A model generated the notes under the pieces. That model saw only the letters and a program-made list of their open reading frames with translations. It was not told the origin of the DNA and did not search any database. 64,000 nucleotides of DNA from Salinithrix halophila (GTDB lineage: Bacteria; Bacillota; Bacilli; Thermoactinomycetales; DSM-45169): positions 248,001-312,000 of the forward strand of contig NZ_JBHSAP010000009.1 in assembly GCF_042650125.1 (NCBI RefSeq), given 5' to 3'. This document shows positions 15,512 through 23,923 of the stretch, one piece after another. Position 1 is the stretch's first letter; the number at the start of each line of letters is the position of its first letter. The position numbers and the translations under genes were made by a program.

Positions 15512-16279
15512 TCAGATAAAGCGCGCACCATTTATCCACTGGCCGCCATCCATCGTGATACAGTCACCGTTAATGTAGGCGGCATCCGGGGAAAGGAGGA
15601 AGGCTGCCACTCCCGCAATTTCCTCCAACTTGCCGAACCGGCCTGCGGGAATGCCCGCCAACACCCGCTTGTGCATACGCTCATCGAGGATCAATTTCTC
15701 CACTCCGCCTGTTTTCTCTACAGCACCAGGAGCGATACAGTTGAGGCGTATGCCGTATTTGTGACCCCATTCCACTGCGAGTGTCCGTGTCATCGCCAGT
15801 ACTCCCGCTTTTGCACTGGCGGAATGAACCACGCCAGCCGCCCCAGTCCAGGCATAGGTGGCGACGATATTTACCACGGAGCCAGACTTTCCTTCAGCGA
15901 TCCAATCTTTAGCCACCCGCTGTGTACAGTTCCATGTACCGTTCAAGACAATATCGATGACAGCGTTCCAGCCGTTAGCGGAGAGTTCCTCTGCCGGGAC
16001 GACAAAATTTCCCGCTGCATTGTTGACCAGCGCATCAATAGGGCCAAAGGTTTCCCGTGCTTTTTGCACGGTCTCCTCCACCTGCTCCGGCTTTCGTACA
16101 TCCATCGAAACAGTCAGAACCTGCCCCGCCAGCGAGGACATTTCATTCTGGGCCGCCTCCAGTTTCTCAGGATTCCGCCCCGTAATGACCACATTAGCTC
16201 CATCGCGACAAAAACGAGTGGCCATCGCCTTTCCCATACCGCTGGATCCACCGGTGACAATAATGGTTTGTCCTTTCAT
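15512..16279 (-). CDS. fadH: 2,4-dienoyl-CoA reductase (SDR family)
   Basis: A 255-residue short-chain dehydrogenase closely resembling Bacillus FadH/YkuF, which reduces 2,4-dienoyl-CoA during unsaturated fatty acid breakdown. It has the Rossmann TGGSSGMGKAMA motif near the N-terminus, LVNNAAGNFVVPAEELSANGWNAVIDIVLNGTW, the VATYAW block, the SASAKAG active-site region (Lys, with the usual Tyr replaced as in this subgroup) and AAYINGDCITMDGGQ. ATG 16279 overlaps the end of the acyl-CoA dehydrogenase by a few bases, with GGGAG as ribosome site, so the two are coupled. Confidence 0.9.
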   Translation of the reverse strand: MKGQTIIVTGGSSGMGKAMATRFCRDGANVVITGRNPEKLEAAQNEMSSLAGQVLTVSMDVRKPEQVEETVQKARETFGPIDALVNNAAGNFVVPAEELSANGWNAVIDIVLNGTWNCTQRVAKDWIAEGKSGSVVNIVATYAWTGAAGVVHSASAKAGVLAMTRTLAVEWGHKYGIRLNCIAPGAVEKTGGVEKLILDERMHKRVLAGIPAGRFGKLEEIAGVAAFLLSPDAAYINGDCITMDGGQWINGARFI

Positions 16280-16284
16280 TTCTC

Positions 16285-18030
16285 TCACTCCCATGCTTTT
16301 TGTCCTTCCAGGGCTTCTCCCTTATAACGAACCGCCTCATCGAAAAGATCGATCGCTGGAGACACTCTGCTGCGAATATCATAGACATCGGGACAGTAGG
16401 TTCGGTCCACATAGTATCCGGCGATTTTCGCCAGCCGAAACGAACCCGTCGTCTCCTTGTCGTAATCGGCTTCTTCCAAGAGATATACGGCGCTAGCGAG
16501 GTCGATCCATTTGTCGGCTAAACGCCGAGCATGTGCATTCTGCACCATTGGATCAGCACCAAGGAGGTACTGGGTATCAAGAATCACCTCCTCCACCTGA
16601 TCTCTCACACACTGAACGGCTGCCCCTAGCTCCGGCTGCGTGATCGTTTCCAGCGTCTTCCGCAGGTTATCCAGAATGGCACTTCCTCCACCTATCCGGA
16701 CTGCCTCCTTCCCCAAAATCTTGAGGATTTCCAGTGCCATAATGTTGGAAGGCCCTTCCCAGACGGTATTCACCTGAGCATCCCGCAAAAGACGTGGAGT
16801 TACATGTTCCTCGATATAGCCGTCTCCTCCGAAGAGCTCCAAGGCCTGCTTTGCGTGGATAACGGCATTTTCGCTCAATCGATACTTGCTCATGGCCAGA
16901 AGAAGACGTAATAGGGCGCTTCTCTCCTCGGTTTGTTCTCCGTATGTATGGCAACGGTCCATCATAAGCAGCATCCGAGCCGCTAAAGCCCAACCCGCTT
17001 CGATATCCGTTGCCATATCCAGAAGGGTTTGCCTCACCATAGGGTAATCCGCCAAGACGCTTCCGAATGCCGACCGTTTCGAGGTACGGATGGCTGCCTC
17101 CAGGAACGCCCGGCGGGATATGGCCAGCGCCCCTGATGCCGTACACATTCGTGAAACGTTTAGGGCTTCTGCCATATATTTGAACCCTTTACCTGGATCA
17201 CCAATGAGGAAAGCTTGAGCCTTGTTCAGCTCCAATTCCCCACTGGCTACCGCCCGAACTCCCAGCTTATCCTTAAGGCGACGGATGGTGATGTTGTTTT
17301 TTTTCCCGTTGTCCAGAAAACGAGGAAGGAGAAAAAGCCCTAACCCCTTTGTTCCCGGCTCATCAGAAACCCGCGCGAGGGTAATGGCCACACCAGCGTC
17401 GCAGTTGCTGGCAAACCATTTCTGCCCGGTAAGGAGCCAATGGTCCCCCACCCGGACTGCGCGGGTCTGGGTCGCCCCCACATCCGAGCCCCCTTGAACT
17501 TCTGTCAGAAAAGTGGCTCCTTGTTCCAAGATCCTGCGATCCATGCTGACAAGGGGAGAAAGATACTTCTCTTTCTGCTCGTCACTGCCGAACTTCTCCA
17601 AGACGAAGGCAACAGACATGGTCAGCGTAACCGGACACGTGAACCCCGTCTCTGCCCCAGACATCAACATGTGAAGAAGCTGGGTATAGAAAAAGGGGAT
17701 TTTTGCCGGAACATCTTCCCGATAGCGCCATCCGACCACCCCCGACTCAAACCCTTCTGCAACGGTAGCCAAATACCCCTCGTTATACCAGACCTCGTTA
17801 ACTTCCTCCCCCATACGGTCATACCGGATGAGCCTGGGCTTTCCTCCCCGGTCCGTATGGCGGGCCCTAGTATCCATGGGGCCGGCAGCGTACGCTCCCA
17901 TACGAAGAAGATTCTTCTCTCCCCACTCCTGGAAAGGGGCCAGATATCGTCGGAGATAGCGCTTCATGGTGTAATCGCTTTCATACCAATTGACCGCATT
18001 TCCGTCCTCATACTGGCTGTAGTCGATCAC
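16285..18030 (-). CDS. Acyl-CoA dehydrogenase, AidB-like
   Basis: A 581-residue flavoprotein of the AidB-like branch of acyl-CoA dehydrogenases. It carries FLTEVQGGSDVGATQTRA, the GDHWLLTGQKWFASNCDAG block, and the C-terminal LFGGDGYIEEHVTPRLLRDAQVNTVWEGPSNIMALEI, plus an extra C-terminal helical region. With fadH coupled downstream, oxidation of a fatty or branched acyl-CoA is likelier than the DNA-protection role of E. coli AidB. The GTG at 18030 lies 8 bases after GAAGGAG and is preferred to the TTG at 18054. A FadR-like inverted repeat lies upstream. Confidence 0.85.
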   Translation of the reverse strand: MIDYSQYEDGNAVNWYESDYTMKRYLRRYLAPFQEWGEKNLLRMGAYAAGPMDTRARHTDRGGKPRLIRYDRMGEEVNEVWYNEGYLATVAEGFESGVVGWRYREDVPAKIPFFYTQLLHMLMSGAETGFTCPVTLTMSVAFVLEKFGSDEQKEKYLSPLVSMDRRILEQGATFLTEVQGGSDVGATQTRAVRVGDHWLLTGQKWFASNCDAGVAITLARVSDEPGTKGLGLFLLPRFLDNGKKNNITIRRLKDKLGVRAVASGELELNKAQAFLIGDPGKGFKYMAEALNVSRMCTASGALAISRRAFLEAAIRTSKRSAFGSVLADYPMVRQTLLDMATDIEAGWALAARMLLMMDRCHTYGEQTEERSALLRLLLAMSKYRLSENAVIHAKQALELFGGDGYIEEHVTPRLLRDAQVNTVWEGPSNIMALEILKILGKEAVRIGGGSAILDNLRKTLETITQPELGAAVQCVRDQVEEVILDTQYLLGADPMVQNAHARRLADKWIDLASAVYLLEEADYDKETTGSFRLAKIAGYYVDRTYCPDVYDIRSRVSPAIDLFDEAVRYKGEALEGQKAWE

Positions 18031-18084
18031 AACCTCATCTCCTTCACCCGCCAATCGTGGAATCGATTGACCGACGATAGTGAG

Positions 18085-18098
18085 TGAATACTAATTCA
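18085..18098. promoter_or_regulatory. FadR-like inverted repeat before aidB-like/fadH
   Basis: TGAAT-ACTA-ATTCA is a perfect 5-base inverted repeat within TGAGTGAATACTAATTCA, about 55 bases upstream of the acyl-CoA dehydrogenase start. It resembles the TGAATGA/TCATTCA halves bound by Bacillus FadR (YsiA), a TetR-family repressor of fatty acid degradation. Family-based inference. Confidence 0.45.
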
Positions 18099-18254
18099 AT
18101 GCTATCGAAATCCATCGGAGTCGTCAACAAACGATTTTGAATTTTCCCCGATGAAATCTACATCCGATCCAACCGTTTATCTTTTTTTCCAATAAAGGAG
18201 ATTGCCCGGCAACGACGAAATTTAGGAGGGGAACCGATCGACAGGAGGAGATAC

Positions 18255-18923
18255 ATGTTGTTTATCAAACAATGTCTGACCCCACGAGAAGAGATCGCCA
18301 CCGTGACACCGGAAACCTCTATCGGGGAACTATTAAAGGTCTTGGAGAAATATGGCCTCGATTCTATCCCCGTCGTTGACGGAAAAGGCCTGTTCATCGG
18401 TATCACCGGTTACAGTTACGTCATGAAATCCCTCCTCGAAAATGACAGCCTCTTAACCAGCTTGGAGGAAAAAGCGGTGAAAGACGCTTACCACGCCATG
18501 GACCCGATATCCATCGACAGTGATTTCGAGGAGACCCTTCCCGTCATCGTCCGCTATCCCTTCGTTCCCGTCGTCGATGAAGACGGCTTCACTTTTCTCG
18601 GCATCGTGAAGATCAGCAACATCGAGGCAGCCCTCGCCTCCACTTACGGCCATGATCTCCCCGGTGTGCGGTTTCTCCTTGCCGTCGTTCTAGATGCCCC
18701 CCACGAGCTGGAGCACATCGTAGAAGCGGTGAAAGACTTTGACGTCAATATCATCAGTCTCGTCACCTTCGACGCCGGTGACTCCGCCGCCCGTCGCATT
18801 ATGCTGAAGGTAAGCCCCACAGAGCATGTGCCAGCCATCCATGAGAACCTGGAAACCCGGGGCTTCCGGGTCCTGAACGTCTCAAAGGCAGAGGGGGCCG
18901 ATTTTCAGCAGAATCCTATTTGA
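18255..18923 (+). CDS. CBS-pair protein with C-terminal ACT-like domain (AcuB type)
   Basis: A 222-residue soluble protein. Two CBS motifs come first: IGELLKVLEKYGLDSIPVVDGKGLFIGITGYSYVMK (about 25-60) and the YPFVPVVDEDGFTFLGIVKISNIEAAL region (about 100-127). A C-terminal segment follows (GVRFLLAVVLDAPHELEHIVEAVKDFDVNIISLVTFDAG, then RIMLKVSP), which looks like an ACT-type fold. The order equals that of Bacillus AcuB, whose ligand is presumed to be an adenine nucleotide. It is divergent from the acyl-CoA dehydrogenase and stands alone before a terminator. ATG 18255 follows AGGAGGAG by about 6 bases. Confidence 0.75.
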   Translation: MLFIKQCLTPREEIATVTPETSIGELLKVLEKYGLDSIPVVDGKGLFIGITGYSYVMKSLLENDSLLTSLEEKAVKDAYHAMDPISIDSDFEETLPVIVRYPFVPVVDEDGFTFLGIVKISNIEAALASTYGHDLPGVRFLLAVVLDAPHELEHIVEAVKDFDVNIISLVTFDAGDSAARRIMLKVSPTEHVPAIHENLETRGFRVLNVSKAEGADFQQNPI

Positions 18924-18936
18924 TCTTACCTAAAGA

Positions 18937-18967
18937 GACAGCCTGCCGAAGCAGGCTGTCTTTTTTA
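18937..18967 (+). terminator. Rho-independent terminator
   Basis: GACAGCCTGC (18937-18946) pairs perfectly with GCAGGCTGTC (18951-18960) around CGAA, followed by six T. It ends the CBS-protein gene and faces the McrC-like stop. Confidence 0.92.
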
Positions 18968-20158
18968 GATGGAGCTCTCTCTTTGAAACAATTCCTTCAC
19001 CAACCGCTCTCCGTTCGCCTCCAAATCTCCCATCAAAGAAAAAGGGAGCACCCGGATTCGGATGTCACCAAGCTGATAGAACGACGAATGGTTCTGAACC
19101 ATCGGATAGATGAGGATAGCTTCATCCGCCTTGCGGGTCAGAGCATAAGCGGCAACCTGAGCCAAATCGGCGGCAGAAGGCTGGGCTGAACGTTTGTATT
19201 TGGTGTCCAGCACAGAGTGGACGGAACCGTCAGGACGGCGGATCACGAGATCGATCGCAAAATGGACGTCTTCCCCGTCCCCAAGCCGGACTCGCTCCTG
19301 GACATTGAGCCGATATCCTTCCGGAAGACGGCGGGATAACCAGGCAGCGACATACCGCTCGTAGAGAGCTGCCATATCGATAAGGAAAGGAACCACCTGA
19401 TTCTCCCCTGCCCGATGGCCGGGGAACATATGAGTAAGGAACAGGCGGCAGACAGTGTGCATGGCTTCATAATCCTTGTTAAGCCGATGGTAGTGCCGCC
19501 CTTCGCAGTCTCGGGGTTGCACCGGGCGCAGGGTGACCTCCCCCCAGAGGGCGTGAAATGCCCGCCGGGCCTCACGCCGCGCTTCTCTTCCCAGCCAGGA
19601 ACCGAGCGCAGACCGATAAAGGGTCCAAGCCAGGATTTGATTCTCTTCATGATCGGCTTCCAGTCGCCGGTAACGGCAAAGGAAACTCATCTTTCCTGAA
19701 CGCCCCGCATCTGCGGATGCTTCCCACTTGCCCCGGATCGCAGCCAATCGCCCTCGCTTTTCCGTATATTTCCGGTACAACCCTTTCCGAGAGCGGTGAA
19801 TGACCATGCGGGCAAGGTGCTCCACCAACTGGTCAGCGAATCCCTCAAGGCTTTTCGCTTCTGCCAATCCCTCGGGAAAATGGAAACGGGTGAATCCATA
19901 GACTTCCGCCAACATCTGAAATAGATGGTCGGCCGGAACCTTTGGCAATAGACGGAGCCCCCGTTCGCGGGTGAGGGGCAGGATACCCGCCCAGCCTCGG
20001 GAAACCAATTGCCAACGGTGTCCTGTTTTGGGAGACGGGAATTCAACAGCCACCTGCTTGCCGTATTGTTCCCAAAGGATCGTTCCCGCTTCATCGCTCC
20101 AAGCTTCCCGTGGAAAGGTGACCGGCTCGTGTTCAGTCAGCGTGATCCATTCACGCAT
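18965..20158 (-). CDS. McrC-like restriction endonuclease subunit
   Basis: A 397-residue protein of the McrC family (PF10117), the nuclease partner of the McrB GTPase in modification-dependent (type IV) restriction. The C-terminal PD-(D/E)xK nuclease core is visible: MAALYERYVAAWL with E267, D303 in FAIDLVIRRPDG, and D318-T-K320 in SVLDTKYK. The N-terminal part (LRLLPKVPADHLFQMLAEVYGF) matches the region that docks on McrB. The ATG is embedded in the last codons of the McrB-like gene (ATGCGTGA overlap), so translation is coupled and a longer start is unlikely. All active-site residues expected for the family are present. Confidence 0.85.
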   Translation of the reverse strand: MREWITLTEHEPVTFPREAWSDEAGTILWEQYGKQVAVEFPSPKTGHRWQLVSRGWAGILPLTRERGLRLLPKVPADHLFQMLAEVYGFTRFHFPEGLAEAKSLEGFADQLVEHLARMVIHRSRKGLYRKYTEKRGRLAAIRGKWEASADAGRSGKMSFLCRYRRLEADHEENQILAWTLYRSALGSWLGREARREARRAFHALWGEVTLRPVQPRDCEGRHYHRLNKDYEAMHTVCRLFLTHMFPGHRAGENQVVPFLIDMAALYERYVAAWLSRRLPEGYRLNVQERVRLGDGEDVHFAIDLVIRRPDGSVHSVLDTKYKRSAQPSAADLAQVAAYALTRKADEAILIYPMVQNHSSFYQLGDIRIRVLPFSLMGDLEANGERLVKELFQRESSI

Positions 20159-21740
20159 CCCGCAGTTCACATTCCACTTCGCGCCAGCGAAAACGATCCA
20201 CTGTGCCAGGTTGATCGAAAAAAACTTCCTCCAGGTACGGTTCGATCTCCATTCGCCAAATTCCCTCCAATTCCGTCGGGAGATTCGGACGCAGAAAAAA
20301 AGAAACCCCAATGTCAAAATCTGAATCTGCAATCTGTCGGTTGACCGATTCCAAAAGGCTGATCAACGGTTCAACATCGTGTCCGCGATGGCCATGGTAC
20401 CGTCTTAGGATATGGTAATCCGTCCGGAGTGGTATCATAGCGAAACGCCGGCGTAGAGCATGATCCACGAGAGCGATCGACCGATCCGCCGTGTTCATCG
20501 TACCAAGAATGCGAACTTGAGGCGGAACACGCAACGTTCCTCCGCCAGCCAGTGGGATCTCCCGATCACGGTACTCCAGAAGAACCATTAGCTCGCCAAA
20601 GACCTCCGCCAAGTTGGCCCGATTGATTTCATCGATAATCAAAACGGAAATCCCTTTTTTGTCCCTCGCTTCCTGGCAAAACTCCACAAATCGTCCCGGT
20701 ACCATCTGATGGTGGAGAGACCCGTCCCGGGAGGGAACCGGTCGAATCCCCTGGATAAAATCTTCATAGGCGTATGCCGGATGAAACTGTACAAATGTGC
20801 GTATCCCGTCACCCCCGCCAATCAGGTGATCTGCCAATTTTTCGGCGAGATAGGTTTTACCGGAGCCGGGGGGCCCGTACAGAATGGCCTGTCCTTTTCG
20901 GTGGACCGCTTTCACCCACAGCGCCAGTTCCTCTTCGCTCCGGTAGGTATCCGCCGCAAGCCTGGGAAGGGAGTATACGGGTTGTATCAATGGATCTGAT
21001 TCTCTTGCAGAGAAGGATTCGTCTCCGTAAAGAGTGATCAGGTGATGAACATCGACCAGGTCGAAAACGGGAAAGCCGCCGGCTCGTCCCTCATCCAGGA
21101 TGAATCGGGCCGTTTCGACGAACAGCTCATATTTGTCTTCTACCCAGTAGGGGATAGAGAGGTTCATACTGGCCAAAAAATCGCTATACTCCTTCGGGCG
21201 GTATGGGATATAGCGATCTGGATCCCAGGCGGCCAAAAGCAGCGCGATCAGCCTGGGATTGATGCTGGGAGACTCTTTTTTCCCCGCGGGAAACCATCCT
21301 CTTTCATGATACTCTCCGTAGATCCGATTGATTTCTTCCCGAAAGGAGCGGACACGGGCTTTTAGGGCTGCGCTCTTGTCAAACAGCGTGACAAACAACT
21401 GCTGAATTTTCCAGGTGGAGGTTTGCTCTAAAAAAACCCGAAAATCGTCTCGCTGAATAAACCCTTGCCAAGAAAGGAGCTGATCCATAGATCGGATGAA
21501 ATCTTGCCCTTCTTCTGCCCCGCCCAGCCCCTTGAGCAGACCTTCGCGAGTTTTTTCCGGAGCCTGGAGAACATCGCTTAGAATGGGGCTCAAGACATCG
21601 AATACCTTTAGGATACAATCCCGTTCATCCCAGAGATGGGGCTCCTCTTTGCCGGATCGGACGTTGGCGAACCAGCGGAGAGCCTCTTCCACTTGTTTCC
21701 TGTTCAGTTCTTTTCTTATCTGTTCCAAAACAGCTCCCAT
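20151..21740 (-). CDS. McrB-like AAA+ NTPase
   Basis: A 529-residue motor subunit of a McrBC-type restriction system. The AAA+ core starts near residue 260: Walker A GPPGSGKT at 289-296, Walker B VLIIDE with EINRAN at 366-375, the McrB-type sensor GTMNTADR at 413-420 and the arginine cluster RRRF at 430-433. Residues 1-240 form an all-helical domain with no recognisable methylcytosine-binding fold, so the trigger (modified base or otherwise) is open. The ATG follows AGGAGGCG by about 7 bases. It forms a two-gene unit with the McrC-like gene and is separated from the actin-like pair upstream by a terminator. Confidence 0.85.
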   Translation of the reverse strand: MGAVLEQIRKELNRKQVEEALRWFANVRSGKEEPHLWDERDCILKVFDVLSPILSDVLQAPEKTREGLLKGLGGAEEGQDFIRSMDQLLSWQGFIQRDDFRVFLEQTSTWKIQQLFVTLFDKSAALKARVRSFREEINRIYGEYHERGWFPAGKKESPSINPRLIALLLAAWDPDRYIPYRPKEYSDFLASMNLSIPYWVEDKYELFVETARFILDEGRAGGFPVFDLVDVHHLITLYGDESFSARESDPLIQPVYSLPRLAADTYRSEEELALWVKAVHRKGQAILYGPPGSGKTYLAEKLADHLIGGGDGIRTFVQFHPAYAYEDFIQGIRPVPSRDGSLHHQMVPGRFVEFCQEARDKKGISVLIIDEINRANLAEVFGELMVLLEYRDREIPLAGGGTLRVPPQVRILGTMNTADRSIALVDHALRRRFAMIPLRTDYHILRRYHGHRGHDVEPLISLLESVNRQIADSDFDIGVSFFLRPNLPTELEGIWRMEIEPYLEEVFFDQPGTVDRFRWREVECELRDA

Positions 21741-21825
21741 CAGATCGCCTCCTTTTTATCCGAAATGCAAAAACTTCATGGATCCATTTCCACAATGAAC
21801 GAGATGAATCCTTTCGAAACCATGA

Positions 21826-21855
21826 AAAAAGCAGGCTTCTATCGCCTGCTTTTTC
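21826..21855. terminator. Bidirectional Rho-independent terminator
   Basis: AGCAGGC (21830-21836) pairs with GCCTGCT (21844-21850), with A and T runs on the two sides. It ends the ParM/ParR-like pair on the minus strand and isolates it from the McrBC-like genes. Confidence 0.85.
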
Positions 21856-22066
21856 ACCCGAAAGGGACTCCACTGTTACGTATGTCTTCCCCTTGATCCC
21901 GAGGCTCTTCTTTCTCCGGTTTCTGATATCCATAAGCCCAGGAAAAAAGAAGTTTTTTCACTAGATCACTAAAATCTTCCCTATTTCGACTAACCATATC
22001 GTAAAGCGCTCGGTCCGACCGTTCCGCCATGTCAAAGGAGACACACTTCATTTTCTTGTAACTCAC
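21854..22066 (-). CDS. Small ribbon-helix-helix-like protein, possible ParR
   Basis: A 70-residue protein directly behind an actin-like gene, with a 4-base ATGA overlap. Residues 5-13 (KMKCVSFDM) could form the ribbon strand, followed by helices RALYDMVSRNR and DFSDLVKKLLFSWAYG; the C-terminal third is polar and disordered. This order and position are those of ParR-type adaptors that link a centromere to ParM filaments. The call rests on fold pattern and gene order; I recognise no close family. Confidence 0.55.
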   Translation of the reverse strand: MSYKKMKCVSFDMAERSDRALYDMVSRNREDFSDLVKKLLFSWAYGYQKPEKEEPRDQGEDIRNSGVPFG

Positions 22067-22851
22067 CGAATCATGGCCTTCCCAATTTCAAAATAGCCCC
22101 GGACATTAGCCATTTGAGGGTCCTCCAAAGCAAAGGCGTGACGGAAATGATCTTGGACGAAGGGCTCCAGTTTCCTCGCCATGCCTCCAACCAACATGAC
22201 AATATCTCCGTTAGACCAAGTTTTAGAAACGGTTCCCGCGATCAGGTCGGCCATCTCTTTAAGATTGGATACCTTGACCGTCTCCCATCCGATCGGCAGG
22301 GTTCCCGATTCCCGGTCGATAAATACTTTATCCCGGAATGTGGCATAGTTGGTCGTCTTGGCCCCGACATCGATGATGCGAACGAGTCCCATCCGAGGCG
22401 CGGAAAAAAAGGCGCCGCCCCCCTCGATCGTGGTGTATACCTTCTTCACATAAAAGGTTCGCTCCACCTTGTTCAACTTGACATGGTGAGGTCCCTCCAG
22501 GAGCCGTTTAATCGCCTTCTGTTCAACATCGGTGAAGTTACCGATGGGAAGTCCCGTCACCAGGATGATTTTTCCATGGCTGCCCGCCAAGTGTAGACCG
22601 GCCATGGTCAGGATCAGGGTTTCTTCCACCGCCTTGGTCTCCTGCATCGCCTGCCGGGTGAACTCCCCCTCCCTCTCCGCCAGTTTACCGACGAACCAAC
22701 GCCTTCCCTGGTATTCTAATTCAATGTCCCCTGCCAAATCCTGCCGATAATTCCGTTGCCTCCAACCACTTACTTTGCTGGGAAAGAGGAAGGCTTGCCC
22801 CTCTGTGATCACTTTGACATAACTTCTTCCACAATCCACCGCCACAATCAT
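22063..22851 (-). CDS. ParM/StbA-like actin-family ATPase
   Basis: A 262-residue actin-like protein. Phosphate-1 loop VAVDCGRSYVKV (D6, G8), phosphate-2 loop RIIDVGAKTTN (D161, G163, T166) and the adenosine motif LVGGMARK (221-223) are intact; the segment KIILVTGLPIGNF (94-106) is also typical of the ParM/Alp group. Such proteins form filaments that push replicons apart, and are usually plasmid-borne. ATG 22851 lies 7 bases after GGAGGG and is preferred to 22869. At 262 residues it is shorter than classical ParM (about 320), lacking some subdomain insertions. No tandem centromere repeats are evident in the 240 bases upstream. Confidence 0.75.
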   Translation of the reverse strand: MIVAVDCGRSYVKVITEGQAFLFPSKVSGWRQRNYRQDLAGDIELEYQGRRWFVGKLAEREGEFTRQAMQETKAVEETLILTMAGLHLAGSHGKIILVTGLPIGNFTDVEQKAIKRLLEGPHHVKLNKVERTFYVKKVYTTIEGGGAFFSAPRMGLVRIIDVGAKTTNYATFRDKVFIDRESGTLPIGWETVKVSNLKEMADLIAGTVSKTWSNGDIVMLVGGMARKLEPFVQDHFRHAFALEDPQMANVRGYFEIGKAMIR

Positions 22852-22869
22852 GCCGCATCCCTCCGACAC

Positions 22870-23094
22870 ATGTATACGCGCCTTCCCGGCCCGTTATGAA
22901 ATACGGTCCCCTCGTTTGAGTATATGGCGGCAAAGCTGAATTTTTCCCCTATTTAGTGACACCCTTTTCTCCCCAATTCCGTTGAATCATGTGAAAGAAA
23001 AGCAAGCATGACTACAAAGATCCAGGGGGTAAATAATAGATAAAGCCCCGTCTTACCGACTTTAAATCTGTGAAAGAGAAGTGGTTTTCATCCC
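22870..23094. other. Divergent intergenic region before the actin-like gene
   Basis: This 225-base gap lies between the divergent ParM-like and small membrane-protein genes. A GTGAAAGA-AAG motif occurs twice (22991 and about 23069) in the same direction, but no array of tandem repeats that would mark a ParR centromere is visible. Confidence 0.4.
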
Positions 23095-23346
23095 ATGACG
23101 AAAAAACGGTTCAAAATTATCTGCGGTCAAATATTAGGATGGTTTTTCGTGTTGCTCGGTATCGCGGGAATCATCCTTCCCGTCTTACACGGTGTTGTAT
23201 TCCTGATGCTCGGTTTCTTGATCTTGTCAAAAACATCCCCTTGGGCCAAACGAATGCTTGATCGCCTGGAAGCCCGCTATCCTTTGGTATCGAAACAAAT
23301 GAACAAACTCCGGGAGCATCCTAGACTGAAACGACTCCTCCCCTGA
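23095..23346 (+). CDS. Small two-helix membrane protein (PGPGW/DUF454-like)
   Basis: An 83-residue protein with two close hydrophobic helices (ICGQILGWFFVLLGIAGIILPVLHGVVFLMLGFLIL) and the amphipathic tail SPWAKRMLDRLEARYPLVSK. The pattern LGxAGxxLPxLxGxxFLxxGFLxLS-PWAKRxL is shared with the PGPGW and DUF454 membrane families, whose role is unknown. The ribosome site is weak (GAGAAG, about 14 bases away), so the exact start is uncertain. It is monocistronic and divergent from the actin-like gene. Confidence 0.65.
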   Translation: MTKKRFKIICGQILGWFFVLLGIAGIILPVLHGVVFLMLGFLILSKTSPWAKRMLDRLEARYPLVSKQMNKLREHPRLKRLLP

Positions 23347-23446
23347 CTTGAGCGGCTATCCGCTTACGGTACGATTTACCCCCAAGTTTGAAAAAAGGGC
23401 TGGGCGGTAAGAGTATGGGTAGAACTAAGGGAAGGGAGCATCTGAC

Positions 23447-23875
23447 ATGAAACCCCAATACACTGCCCGAGCCACAACTGTTGGCGGTCGGGACGGCCGT
23501 GTGAAGTCTTCAGACGGCATTCTAGATCTGAATATCAGCATGCCAAAAGAGATGGGCGGCTCTGGCGGACAAGCTACTAACCCTGAGCAACTCTTCGCTG
23601 CCGGCTACTCTGCCTGTTTCGGAAGCGCTCTCGCCCTCGTGGCCAGAAAACACAAGGTAACGCTGGACAAGGATCCGGAAATCACCGCCGATGTATCCAT
23701 CGGCAAGGATGATGCGGACGGCGGATTCAAGCTGGCCGTGAAGCTCACCGTCAAGATTCCCGGCGTCTCCCATAAAGAAGCCCAGAAGCTCGTAAAGGCC
23801 GCTCACGAGGTCTGCCCTTACTCCAAAGCTACCCGCGGCAATATTGACGTTCAACTAGAAGGCATCGGATCGTAA
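23447..23875 (+). CDS. ohr: Organic hydroperoxide resistance protein (OsmC/Ohr)
   Basis: A 142-residue peroxidase that reduces organic hydroperoxides with a reactive cysteine pair. Both cysteines are visible: the peroxidatic one in FAAGYSACFGSAL and the resolving one in AHEVCPYSKATRGNIDV. The N-terminal YTARATTVGGRDGRVKSSDG is typical of Ohr rather than OsmC. The ATG follows AAGGGAG. No OhrR gene or typical OhrR operator (TACAATT-type repeat) is visible nearby. Confidence 0.93.
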   Translation: MKPQYTARATTVGGRDGRVKSSDGILDLNISMPKEMGGSGGQATNPEQLFAAGYSACFGSALALVARKHKVTLDKDPEITADVSIGKDDADGGFKLAVKLTVKIPGVSHKEAQKLVKAAHEVCPYSKATRGNIDVQLEGIGS

Positions 23876-23881
23876 CAGTCT

Positions 23882-23916
23882 AAAAACACCTCCGCTATTG
23901 GCGGAGGTGTTTTTCA
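23882..23916. terminator. Bidirectional Rho-independent terminator
   Basis: ACACCTCCGC (23886-23895) pairs with GCGGAGGTGT (23901-23910) around TATTG, with A and T runs on both flanks. It lies between the convergent ohr and second AbgT genes. Confidence 0.92.
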
Positions 23917-23923
23917 TACTGAA

